NCBI GenBank assembly: GCA_027943335.1
Contig: BSBK01002801.1
Span: 1,178,384 to 1,242,383 of the forward strand
Source of the DNA: Chamaecyparis obtusa
Taxonomy: Eukaryota > Streptophyta > Pinopsida > Cupressales > Cupressaceae
Reading direction: 5' to 3'
DNA: 64,000 nt
Shown here: positions 41,273 through 52,861 of the stretch, piece after piece
How positions within the stretch are numbered: the first letter of the stretch is position 1
How the letters are laid out: every line of letters begins with the position of its first letter
The notes under the pieces: generated by a model
What the model was told of the DNA's origin: nothing
Databases searched by the model: none
The model's input: only the letters and a program-made list of their open reading frames with translations
Translations under genes and position numbers: made by a program

Positions 41273-44200
41273 ACTAATGTGTGATCATTTCAGGAACACA
41301 TGCAGTCAAAGAAGAATTGAAATGTGAGATCAATTTGGGATCACAAAACAACCCTGATGTGTGTTCATTTTGAGAACACATCAAGACAAAAATAACCAAA
41401 AGCTGAAAGACAAGACCAACACCGTCACTGCTAGGTGCAAATCAAGCCTTAGACAAAACTATTGCCGTCGTTGCTAGGCAATAATCAAGTCTAAAAAATA
41501 GGAGATAAAAATCAAAAGACAAAATCACCACCATCACTGCTAGGTGATAATCAAGTCTAAAAATAAGAATCTCAAGCTGAGCTGAATGATAAAGCTGAAT
41601 CAAAGATTAAAGCTGATAGGTACTACCCCCTCGGAATTGAAATTGAAATCAGGTAGAGGAGAACAAAAAATTGATAAACTTGATCAAGTCACAATAAATC
41701 ATAATCGAAGGATGGATCATGATAGGATAACCATCAAACAGTGAAGATATGCCCTAGGTTGACAAGGTTTGACTAAAAAAGATATAGGATAAAGATTAAG
41801 TCAAACCTCAGAGAGAGGAAGTGAAAGGGGTGAATGAAAGACTAGAAGTTTGAAAGACATGAAAAGGAAGAAATTTCATCAAAGATCGAAGAATTATGCC
41901 TCAAAAGGTTAGTCAACTACGTAGAAGAATGACAAAATTTGGAAACGTGACTCGGATTTTGATTTCAAGTCCAAAAATGGATAGAAAATGATGTGATATG
42001 AAAGATTATAAATGAAAGATATGATTAAGAAGAATCAGAAAATGAGCACAGTTGACCAACTAGTCCGTAGATGATAAAAAGAAGAGCTCTCTCCATATGC
42101 AAGATGCAAAAACTAAACTATGATAAACCTAAGAATGCAAGCTACTATGAAAGTGGTTGACTTGCAAGGTCACAACACCTATAGACATATAATTATCATC
42201 ATCAAGCGTTATTGGTAGCGTTGCAAGATCATACAATGCACACTAGCATAACTATGTGGATATGAATATGATTTTTATCAGATAGAAATGTGGAAATCCC
42301 ACCTAGGCATCAAAGACATGGAGGTCAAGATGACTAATGCAGTGAGATTACCTAAGTTTGATATGGTGAGATTATGCTTGTATCAAGACACATGAAAGTC
42401 AGAATAACTAGAAGCATGCACTCACAAAACAGTCAAGGATAATACCTTGTCAATCCATAGTGTCAAGTAAGACCAGCATAAATGCTCATGACAGTTAGGA
42501 TCAACAAAATATACCGACAAGTAGATAAAGAAATAAAACATGTTCTCATACCCTCAGTCTTCTAGCTATGCATCATCGAAAACTTCTCAGGGAGAGACCA
42601 CTCATCAAAAAAATCCTCATAGATAGCACAAAAAGAAAAATAAAGTCAACATATCTCAAATGAATTGATTGTTTAAGTGCGTGTGTGTTGGTCATAGAGT
42701 CGGATTTTGAGGATCAAATTTGCTAATGAGCAATGTCGCATCATACTAGACTGTTGGGTAAGACATCTGATAAGTGTTAAGAAACACTCGATGCAAGGGT
42801 AGTGTTGAGAAACACTATTTGGGGTGGTGTTGAAAAACACCTATTGTGAACTGCTCCAAGAGACAAATGCACCAAAAAGACCTATGCGAACAATTATGCC
42901 CCCTAGACAAAGATAAAGACCAATTCCGGACCAAGTCAAATAAGGTCAAGGCATGATGGAAAGTGGCTAAGTGTCGAGAATGCATGCTAACAAATAGGGG
43001 TGCAAAGGCCTCAAGTAGCGCCTATTTCCAGGTTTTCACCACTTGGATTTTTATTGCAATTTTTCTCTTCTTTTTTTTTCATTTTTGCTACCAAGGCGCC
43101 TGTTTCTAGGGTTTTCACCAAGGCACTTTTTCTATATTTTTTTTGTATTTTTTCAATTTTTTAGTTTTTTTTTGTATTTTTTAGGACTTTATATGCTTTT
43201 TAGGATTTTTTCAGCATCATATATGAATTTTTTTTATATTTTTTCAGGACTGTATATGCTTTTTTAGAATTTTTTCAATATACCATTTTTAAAAAAATTT
43301 TCAGGATCAATAAGTATGTACAAAAGATGCCCCCAGATAGAATAGACATCAAACTCATGAGCAAGATCACATCATGTAGTCCCAATGTCTAGCAAGGTGA
43401 GGGACAAGAGGGATTAGCAAGCTGCTGACTGAGATGGAGGAAAGGAGAATGAAGGCAAATGGAGGAAAGAAATCCTCAAGTTCAAACTCCTCAAGAGTAC
43501 CCAAGCTAGGGAAAAAAATATCATGCAAAGCACATTTAGATAAGCAATGAGAGGCTAGCATAGGATAAGTCACAAAAGCGCACTACAAAAGAAGGAAGGA
43601 TGCAGTCCAAAGGATTAAATGTATTAAGAGGCTTCATAGCATCATGTTTACTCTTTTTTATTAGATCAAGACCAAGTGGGAAAAAGATAGCGAAAGGCTA
43701 AAATGAATGAAGGAAAATGAAAGCTAGACATGAATGGAATGGAAGCAAGATCATTGTAAGATAGCTCACAAGATAGCCAAATATTCAAGTATAGGTCAAC
43801 ATTGTCAAAATCAAAGAGAGAAGATGGAATGGATGAAATATGTAGAAGAACTACGCATGACACCTGATTGCCAGGTTTTCATCATGGTACTTATCCAAGG
43901 TGCCACAAGAGAGTGGTTTTCACCATAGGATGAATTTATTTCTCTTTACTTTTGCTACCAAGGTGCCTGTTTCTAGGTTTTCACCATGGCACATTTTCAA
44001 TTTTTTTCATTTTTTTCTTTCTTTTTGAATTTTCATTTTTTTAAAAAAAAATTTTATTTTTTGGAAGAAGGCAAGCTTTTTAGATAATGCTCCTTGAAAG
44101 AATAAACCATGATATGCCAAGGATTCAAAATAATATGCTCAAAGATTCTGATAGGGAAAGGAAGATGAAAGAGAAAAATGGAGGATAAGGCTTTATGTAA

Positions 44201-44692
44201 AGCGAGTGAGGTTGGAAGATAGGAGGAATAGGCAAATGAGGAAAAAAGATAGAAGGTAGAAGGATGATGAATGAAAGGATTGTGAAAGGGTAGATGGAAA
44301 GGAAGGCAAGATCAATGTCAACACACACCTTGAAGGGTGGCGAGAAGGTGGAGGAAATGTGAATGAAGCAATATGAGAAGGAATACGGTGAATGTTTAGT
44401 AGAGGTTGCAGTTCAGGCGCATAGAATGGAAGAATGTTTTTGGAAGAAGATGAAGTGGAAGCCTTTGGAAGCTTAAATGTCAACTTCACTTTTTGTTCAA
44501 CATCATACTCTTTCAAGAGAGATTTTGGAATCCATATAGCCTTAGGTTTTTCATTGATTTTTGATGATTTAGAGAGAATATCTTTAATGATGGATTTTGG
44601 AACCCATACTTGTCTTGTAGTTTTCTTCTTAGATATCTTTTTTGACTTTATGTTTCCATGTCGATTAGAGAAGACATGGTGATCTTTTTTTT
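41273..44692. other. Internal region of the 10-kb element, no gene
   Basis: No ORF of note. It contains imperfect repeats of CACTGCTAGGTG-like units (41420-41570) and poly-T-rich stretches near 43040-43310 and 43980-44060. The phrase GGCGCCTGTTTCTAGG (or GGTGCCTG... variants) recurs near 43095 and 43960. Confidence 0.6.
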
Positions 44693-46654
44693 TTATAGAT
44701 TCTTGTATTGTTTCTTTTTTTTGTATTGAACATTCAAGTTACTTCCAAAGGACTTGGGACTTGTGGAAGAAGGAGGATATGACTGGTTTAGATGGGTAGG
44801 TAGATGAAAAGGATTCAAGGGTATGTATCTATGTTGATCTTGAGGGAAGATAGGAGATGGAGGGACGTAATGACCCAAGATGGATGATGAATTAGGAGAA
44901 TTTGGAGGGGAAAGTGAAGGGACATAAGGGCCCAAGATGGAAGGTAGACGTGAAGCCCTTAGCATTGGTGGAGGAGGTCCAAGGATAGATGTGGAAGATG
45001 CAAAAGGATAATCAATAAGTTCATCAACATCTATATGACAACCAAGGACATCAGCATCTTTAGAATGAACATTAGGATTTTCAATAGGATTGTGCATATC
45101 TTGAATAGGAGCAACTTCATTGATAGAATCGTTCAAAGCTTGCAAAGACTTAAGAAGAGTAGAAAGCGGAAGTGAACATGGAGTGGTAGAACAAGAAGAT
45201 GGAAGACTTTGATCTTGACAAGGATTGTTGGATAGCATAAGTATATCAACTTTTTTTTGATTTTCAATAGGCTTTACATCAGAAATAACACCATTTTTAA
45301 TAACCTTAATGAAAGTATCATCTTTGGAAAGTGCAAGTGTAGTAAGGTTATTTTGTTTATCAATAAGCTCAATGGTGTAAGTAGTAGCTTGATCTTGCTT
45401 AGGAGATGGTGGAATGAATGCGAAAGAGCGTAGAGGATCAAAAAAACCATGAAACAGATAAGAGACATCATGAAAAGAATTGGATGATATAGATGGTTCT
45501 TGTTCTTGATCTTTCTTTATGTTCTTTTTTTTATCATTTTTAGAGTCCTTTTGACATGGAGCCACTTCTAAGGACAAGGAAGCAAGTTGGAATTATATGG
45601 AAGACTTTGGAAGAGATGGCGAAGGACTAGCTGAAGTAGGTATTATTGCACACAAAGGCTTAGGCTCTTTGGGTTTAACATTATCGAAAGTATTTGCAGC
45701 CAAGTGAAGGTTAGCTTGAGTTTCTTTAAGAGGTAGCCCTTGAGGATAACTATAGGGAACTACATGAAAAGCATTAGGATCGTTGTTGGATGAAAAATTT
45801 GTGACAGATTTGGAAGACTTAGAAGCTTTAGGAAATGTATGGGTATTGGAAGAAGTAGAGGATGGAAGGGAACCATCACAAGACAAAGGTTCAACATTAA
45901 CATGATCTTGCTTGAGAGTGCAATCTTTATTTTCAGCATGAGAGTTCCTAGAGGAAGGATTCTTATAATATTTACATTTTAAATCAACACGGTGCATTTT
46001 ATATTCTTCAACAGTAGTAGCTAGATTATAATCAAGGTATTGTTCACAAAACTCATCAAAGTTTCTTTCAAAATCCAAATCATATGGATCACCATCACGA
46101 TCTTTCCAATATGAGGACCCATTTTCAGTAAGCACAAGGACATGACTAGGAGGACTCTTAGAAATAGAGGTGTCATAGGTATCACTACATTGTCCATCAT
46201 CATAGTCATCATAGTCATCATAGGTGGGTGTGTCACTCTTCATGGAAGAGGTATCACAAGGACTATCACGTTGCTCATTATGGTATGTCTTGTGAAGAGA
46301 AGTAAGACTCTTTGAAGAAGTAGAAGAAGAATGAGATCGTGAAGAAGAGGAAATTGAAGACTTAGTGTAGGAAGAGGACTTGGATAATGAGGAATTCAAA
46401 TAATGTTTAGAAGAGTCATGATAAGATTTGGAAGATAAAGAATGTGAATAATGTGTAGAAGAATCGTGATAAGATTTAGAAGATGAAGAATGTGAATAAT
46501 GTTTAGAAGAATCGTGATAAGATTTAAAATGTGAGGAATGATGAGAAGATTTAGAAGATGAAGAATATTTGGATGAGATCATGAGTATGATTCTAGAAAA
46601 GGCATCTGATTTAATTGATTTTTCTTTTATTTTTGTCATAAATTCATCACTCAT
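44693..46654 (-). pseudogene. Orphan ORF of the 10-kb element
   Basis: One frame of about 650 codons with a single TAA at 45593-45595. The N-terminal part is Ser-rich, with a repeated unit KSYHDSSKHYSHSSSS (three to four copies, 54-bp DNA period at about 46390-46540). An acidic segment follows, with SYWKDRDGDPYDLDFERNFDEF. The C-terminal half is Pro/Ser-rich (SILGPPPPMLRASRLPSILG, PPSPIFPQDQHRYIPLNPF). It occupies the position of gag in the minus orientation, but no gag, zinc-knuckle, protease or RT motif is visible. Only the acidic tract and low complexity can be described; I do not know its role. Confidence 0.7.
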
Positions 46655-49234
46655 GAGAATTTTGGAGGAACAACACTTTTCGAATACATCAATGAGCTCA
46701 AGATCATCTATTCTTAATAAAGGTTACAAAACTAGATACTTGAGATTCATGGTTCTAGAAGAAGAAGAATCAAGCATAGGAGCAACAAAAGAGATAAAAT
46801 AGAAGGTAGACTAGAAAATAAGAGGAAAAGAATCAAGAAGAAGAAGAAGAAGAATTTCCCATGGGAATAGAAGACTTTAGAAGAACATGGGAAATGGAGA
46901 AAAAAGAAGAAGACTAAGATTCATCTTATGCAATTGATACCATAATGTTCCTTAAGATGTTGAGTAACATGATAGCACCTAGGATCTAATTTGGATTGAC
47001 CAAGGAAGACCAAGCTTCTAAAGAGAATTCACTACAGCAAGACGGAACTCAGTTTTAATATTCCAATTAAATCTTTCAAAAGATTTCGCAATGATGATCA
47101 AGCACATAGAACAACAACTAGGGAGTTCAAGCAAATAGTCTTCAAGCAATGGATAAGGGACAAAGCAACCTTGTGCATGAACAGAGATAGTGACTTAGTA
47201 TGCTACTCCTTAAAGGTTCTACTTGTGTATGTTCTTGAAAATGTTTTAGCAGGCACATAGAACACAACAACACCTTAACAAGCTGTCTACAAAAATATAC
47301 GTGGCTTTCTAAAAGGAGTCCTTGATATACGCAAGGTACGTGAGGCCCAAACCTATAGATGAGAAGAATCTAAAATCACACAGCTAGGGGAAGACGGTAA
47401 CCCAAATCTCCTCCTTCACTTCTCAAAGGTATAAAGTTCTTTGAGGCTTAGCCAAGAGTGATATCAAACTCAATTCCCAAGAGAGGTGTCTTTTGATTCA
47501 CCACCCGCTATTTATACTCCATCGGAATATAGGAGTGAAGGTCGTCCCTTGAGGTGGTGTGTCCCCAAGCAGGCCTTCTAAAAATAAAATTAAGTAATTC
47601 ACTATCAAAAGTATTTAAAGCACTAAAGGTGGAACACTTAACTCTTCAAGTAAATGTGAAGTGAGTCCAAAATTGGAACATTTAACTCTTCAAGTGAATG
47701 TGAAGTGAGTCTAAAAGTGAAACATTTAACCCTTCAAGTGAATGTGAAGTGAGTCCAAAAGTGGAATATTTAACTCTTCAAGTGAATGTGAAGTGAGTCC
47801 ACAAGGTGGAACATTTAACTCCTCGCACAAACTCAAAGTGAGTCCAAAAGTAGAATATTTAACTCCTCACACAAACTCAAAGTGAGTCCACACCTTAGAA
47901 AACTAATGAGATCAAGAAAGCATAAAAAGAGGAAAAGTTTGTGGAACACTTAACACTCTTTTCAAGTAGACCCCTCCCCTATGTATGAATGCTGAGCTTG
48001 CATCCAAAGGGTGGTAATGAGGGGCAATTAGAAATAAGTGAGTCCAACACCTAATTTAGCTAACAAGATCAATCAAAAGTAATCTGAAGTTGCTTATCAA
48101 TACTACTCACAAATGACAAAGAGTTGAATCAATGGAATATTTAACTTTCCAAGCAAACATAGAGTGAGTCCACAAAGTGGTGCATTTAACTCCCTATGTA
48201 AATAATGAATGAATCCATGCCCTCAATCACTCAATGAGATATTTCATATTGGAACTAATAATTACTTAAGGTTTAAACACAAGCATTCACTTACACAAAC
48301 TTGTATGAAAGCAAATCTATGTTCATTCATTTCTCATTAAGAGCATCAATTGAAATGTGTTCTATGAAAGCATGTAAAACACTCAAGCCAAACACATGAG
48401 AGATTTAATTTTAATCCCAAAATTCAAATGTTGTAGAGATGGAACAAAGTACCTCAAGTCCAACACTTTGTTTTAAGCATTTTCCATGAAAGCAAGAGCA
48501 CCTTCAAATGAACAAGATAATAAAATAAGCAAACAAGATATGGAATGTATATCCAACTTATGCAAACCCTAGGATTAGATCTAAAAATTAATTGTTATGA
48601 GCAATGATAACCAGAAAATAATCCAAATGATAACTCATATCATGCAATGAACAATGAAAAATAAGTGCATACCCATCACAAAATTTTATTTTTTTTGCAT
48701 TTGACCTAGTCAACAAGATCTAATTTTTACCACATGAATTCAGACCCTAAACCCAAAATGCAAAAAAGAGACCTCTATCAAAAAATAGAGAGCTTTCCAA
48801 AAATGTAAAAAAAATTTTTTAAAAATTTCATTTGTGCCCTAGAGACCCATTTTACCAAAATAGACTAGTTTTTATAAATTGACCAAATGAGCTATGATAT
48901 GATTTTTAAATTAAAAACACAGTGAATGAACCCCCTGTATAATTCTAAGACCTTTCTAGAAATGTAAAAATTTCTAAAAAATACGCTGATTTGCACCAAA
49001 AATCATTTTTTTATGAAAAATCATGAAAAATACAAATCACCTCCAAAAATTCTAAAATGTTTTTTGGAGCTTCTCTGATATGTCACCAACCTGTAAAAAA
49101 ATTTTCAGACCAAAACACCAAGCCGTTTGGGAGATATGATCAAATCTTTCAAATCTAGGATTTTTCATCTTCAAACAAATGTACACAAGGGTTAGCTCCA
49201 AAAATAATCAAAACTAGCATGCAAGAGGTGGGTT
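46655..49234. other. Leader region of the 10-kb element with a tandem array
   Basis: Minus-strand leader between the primer site and the ORF. At about 47625-47895 five to six copies of a unit near 49 bp run in tandem (core CATTTAACTCTTCAAGTGAA, then GTGAAGTGAGTCC). Weaker copies occur to about 48190. No gene. Confidence 0.75.
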
Positions 49235-49252
49235 GCCCCACGGTGGGCGCCA
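49235..49252 (-). promoter_or_regulatory. Primer-binding-like site of the 10-kb element
   Basis: The minus strand reads TGGCGCCCACCGTGGGGC just inside the 5' LTR. It starts with the TGG expected opposite a tRNA CCA end. The tRNA is not identified. Confidence 0.7.
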
Positions 49253-49256
49253 AAAA

Positions 49257-50265
49257 TATATGGTGAAAATATGACCACACTTCTATGAATCTTTACATGC
49301 AAGAAAACTCAACAATGAGCCCTCACAAATCGATCCATAGCTCTCTATGCATGGAGTTGCAAGATTTGTAAAATTGCTCTCAGCTAGAGTTATAAACTCA
49401 TGACCTTGCTAGTCAACTATACAATGTGAGATTCACAATGAAAACAAAGGCAAGAATGTCAATATCTCCAATGAAACCAAATGTATGCAATGCAATGCAA
49501 ATCTATATGACAATGCAAGTTAATCTATTGCATAAAAGGAAATCTAAGCTAATATGCCATGATAATGCAACTAAGAAAGGAAATATGCAACTACAATGAA
49601 ATGCAATAACAAGTCCTCAAAGCTTGGATGTAGAATGTCTTCAAAGAGCTCCAAATGACCTAGAAAATCTGCAGCATAACATTAGCATAAAAACTTAAGA
49701 TATGAAAATGAAGAAAAGAGCTCTCCTTTTATAAGAAATGAGATAAAAATGGACCATTGAGATTAAGAGGCAAAAGACTTAATCAAGGGTGGAGAAAAAA
49801 AGAAGCTTGATCCTTGTGCACAAATATCCTCCAATAGAAAAATAAGAGTTGATTTTATGTCCATATCAGACAAAAAGTTTTTTTTCTCTTTTTATAAAAT
49901 AAGAATAATGCTTTATTTGTGCAACATAGGATAAGAAGAAAAGTGGAGATTTTTTATTTAAATAAAAGGGGAGGAAATTCTTTTTAATTAAATAAAGGCT
50001 TAGGATAAAGTGATTTTATTATTTAATTAAAAGAGATTTTTAATTAATTAAAAGGGAGCATGTTCTCTTAATTAAATAATATTTTTATTTTTATTTCTTT
50101 TAAATTAAATAAGGCTCAAACCTTAGAAAATATCAAATTGATTATGATTCGATCAAGGAAATTGATATAATTGATATTGTTGATATTTGAAAATATTGAT
50201 TCAAGGATTTGATAAATTGCTAAATGGGGGCCCAAAGTCTAGGCGACCATTTTAGGGTGCATACA
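49257..50265 (-). repeat. LTR of the 10-kb element (5' LTR)
   Basis: 1009 bp; partner of 40252-41258. Confidence 0.95.
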
Positions 50266-50513
50266 GTATTGTTTTAGAAAAATAAATTAAGATTTCTTGT
50301 CGTCACATTGAGGGTGATTCTGTCGTTATCATTAATGCATGTGTACAAAGGAAAGTTGATCATTAGCATTTGAAATACATTCTAGAGCAGGTTTGGAGTT
50401 TTCTTGAGACCTTTGAGAGGTTCACCATATCACATGTCTATAGAGAGGGTAATGCACTTGCTGATTGTTTAGCTAATTTGGGTTGTGGTCATGTGGAATT
50501 GGATACTTCTTAA
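50266..50513 (+). pseudogene. LINE 1 RNase H, second half
   Basis: Reads CRHIEGDSVVIINACV, then LKYILEQVWSFLETF and the closing HVYREGNALADCLANLG, ending TAA at 50511. The EGDS and REGN-ADxLA motifs carry RNase H active-site Asp residues. A TAA and a TAG occur early. Joined with 40251 it restores a complete domain order. Confidence 0.92.
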
Positions 50514-52129
50514 ACTAATTATTCTTTGTTAGATTTTCCACTTCAGACAATTATTCAACAGGAAACTTCTTCTTAATATGTTTTTCTTTCTTATATACTT
50601 ATACAAGTATGTATACGCTAATATATGTATATGGATATAGTTGGAAACTATGTCCATGGAGGTTTTTTCAAACGTATTTGTATTTAGTTGTGGACGGTGT
50701 GTACTATTCCATATATACACATTTATTTGGAACATTTGTGCGCTATGTTTTCCAAGTGTATTTATTTACATCTATGAGCAAAGAGATAAGTGTATATTTA
50801 TATTGGAGTTGTAGCACCCCGTGGTTGTTCCTAACTATTTTATGTCACCTCTTCATTTTTCTTATCATGTGGATCGAGCTCTTTTTGGTCATTGGTTCTT
50901 TCACATTATATATATTATTCTTTGATGTGACTGGAGTAGATTTTTATTATATTTGATCGAGTTGTATCTTGTTTCATTTATGTGGGGTTTTTATTCTTTG
51001 CTCTGTCCAAATATTTTTGGCTATTGACATATCTTTCATTTATTGTGTAAGTGTCACGAGGTATTATGTGGATTGTTGTAGCTCTATACTTTTGTATGAG
51101 GAAATGATGGTTAATTATGGCACAATTTGGCTTTTTGGTATATTTATTTCATTATGTCTGTTAATTTTTTTGTCATTTGCAAACAGCTCTTTGTTACTCC
51201 ATAGACTCCTAGTTTTTTGACTCATTGCAGGTTTTGTCTTGGTTTTTTTTGTAAATGGTTGTCCGTCCTTCCTACTTGGTTGGCATTAGTACCAAGGTTG
51301 ATCTTTGTTCATCTTGCAATGTGCTACATATGGATTACTATCCTCATAATTTTAGGGTTTTTTTGGAGGTTGAAAGTAGGGAAATTCCAATCTTGGGTCA
51401 TATAAATGATGATATGTTTGCCACAGTATTTGTGTGTGATTGTCTTCAAGTTTGCAGGGCTATTAAAAGGGTAATTGGATATGATATTTTATTTCCTCTA
51501 GGTAAGCATATAATTTTCCCTTCTCAATTATTATCAATCTTTATGTCCAATGCTTTGGATTTATTACAATCCCCTTTCCTTCTGGACTTGATTGTTAGTT
51601 GACATGTTAAACCTGAGTTTATGTTTAATAATAAGTTACGTAGGGTTGTTCAAAAATATGATTTGTGGGGGGTTGTTTCTCTCGTTGGAGGGTTATTTCA
51701 TCACCATTCTTTGTTGAATAATCATAGGGTTTATGTGATTTATGAAAATATTAAGAAGGCTCTTGAGCGTTAATCTTTTAGGTTGGTTAAAGTTGCCTTG
51801 CATTGGTTTGGAATATTTCTGGGGTAGAAGTGTATTAATGGCACGTTCACTCGACTGTTATGCTCTTTTGGATCTTTTGGATCATGATTCAGTGCTTAGT
51901 TTTGCTAATACAACTAATTTGAAATTGTCAATGGTTTCTTCTCCCCTTTTGAACCAAATTCATGATCTTAATAGAGACATTGATGGTGATTCTTCTAACA
52001 TTTGGAAGCTTTAGCTAGGTGTGGGCAGCTCCTTCTCAGTGCATATGGAGGAATAGTTTTGTTCTCATATTCTACTCTAGGTTGTTCTTTTTTGTGTTTT
52101 GATTGCAGGATATATCATACTGATGATTT
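50514..52129 (+). pseudogene. LINE 1 region downstream of RNase H with a third reading frame
   Basis: About 1.6 kb follows the RNase H stop before the 3' UTR shared with the truncated copy. A frame opens at 51255 and runs to 51770 with one TGA (51600): MVVRPSYLVGISTKVDLCSS, a Cys pair (CSSC), HNFRVFLEVESREIPILGHI, DDMFATVFVCDCLQVCRAI and VYVIYENIKKALER. Most plant L1 elements end ORF2 near RNase H, so this may be a captured or extra ORF. No family recognised. Confidence 0.5.
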
Positions 52130-52532
52130 ACAGTTGGGATGTTATATTTGCCTTTGATTCCATTTTTCAGTCAGCCTTTACTTTGAATTCAAGAATTCCT
52201 TTTTGTTCTTCATTATTTTGTTGATCAAAATGCCTCATGGCAAGCCGTATATCATGTATCGATGTAAACTATGTTTTCTTCCTAGATGGGACTTATGAGA
52301 AAAATTTCTCCAACCTTGGGTGTTTTCTGCATGTAACTAGCTTCGGCTAGCGAGGGGGTTTTCTTCTAGGCTCTACAACATATATTTTGGTTTTAATTTT
52401 GTGAGAAATGACTGGAGTTTTTCTTTCTAGTTCTTATCTTTGGGAGCTCTTTTGAACTAGTGTAACAAAATTTAAAATTTATTAATATAATATATATGAA
52501 GTGGCATTGCCACCTTGATTATAAAAAAATAA
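52130..52532 (+). other. LINE 1 3' UTR and A-rich tail
   Basis: About 400 bp matching the truncated copy at 37912-38316, ending GATTATAAAAAAATAA just before the target duplication. Confidence 0.85.
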
Positions 52533-52544
52533 ACACTTATTCAT
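52533..52544. repeat. Target site duplication, right copy (LINE 1)
   Basis: ACACTTATTCAT, identical to 10699-10710. Confidence 0.85.
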
Positions 52545-52861
52545 CAAAAAAACAAATGAGGGAGTCATGAAGATGTAATTGAGTTGGCCTCCATACAAAA
52601 ATGGAATAGAAATAGATGTGATCATGCTAGATGCAATAGTTATGGAATTGTTATCAAGTTGACCTCCACAAAGAATATACTCCATGATTAATGTAATTAG
52701 TGTAAGATCCTTGGTGGAATCACTTTCATCCCCATGATGGCATTTCTTAACCATTGTACAATCACATTAACTAAGGTGTGTGGTGGAGGACTCATAATGA
52801 GTCCCTTTAAGTATTGCATAATGTGGATTAGATGTAAGGTAGGACATATGCTCCCTTCAAA
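52545..52861. other. Host flank between LINE 1 and dispersed repeat copy B
   Basis: Continuous with 10698 before the LINE arrived. No gene or RNA recognised. Confidence 0.5.

Larger units (their letters stand above)
40252..50265 (-). mobile_element. 10-kb non-autonomous LTR retrotransposon (LARD-like)
   Basis: Near-identical 1-kb LTRs (40252-41258 and 49257-50265) start TGTATG and end CATACA. Flanks are a perfect 5-bp duplication, GTATT (40247-40251 and 50266-50270). On the minus strand there is a primer-binding-like site next to the 49257 LTR and a purine tract next to the 41258 LTR, so the element runs in minus orientation. The internal 8 kb has no RT, integrase or protease. One broken ORF of about 650 codons lies at 46654-44693. 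LTRs differ at about 28 sites in about 1007 (counted by eye), so it is younger than the Gypsy element. Confidence 0.93.
10711..52532 (+). mobile_element. L1-type LINE with RNase H, split by nested insertions
   Basis: A plus-strand non-LTR retrotransposon flanked by a perfect 12-bp duplication. Parts in order: ORF1 remnants (10741-13680), AP endonuclease (from 13682), RT (to 15638, resuming 37856), zf-RVT-like region and RNase H (to 40251, resuming 50266), a downstream region with a long frame, a 3' UTR and a short A-rich tail. Without insertions it would be about 8 kb. Intruders are a foldback (12063-12700), an unclassified segment plus a Gypsy chromovirus (15639-37855), a truncated LINE tail (37912-38316) and a 10-kb LTR element (40252-50265). 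It is inactive: stops occur in every domain. Confidence 0.9.

Noticed and set aside
43043..43267. Phe-rich hydrophobic ORF suggesting a membrane protein
   Set aside because: It is produced by poly-T runs inside the non-coding part of the 10-kb LTR element.
50529..51220. Hydrophobic ORFs between RNase H and the third frame of LINE 1
   Set aside because: T-rich sequence, no conserved motif, several small overlapping frames.
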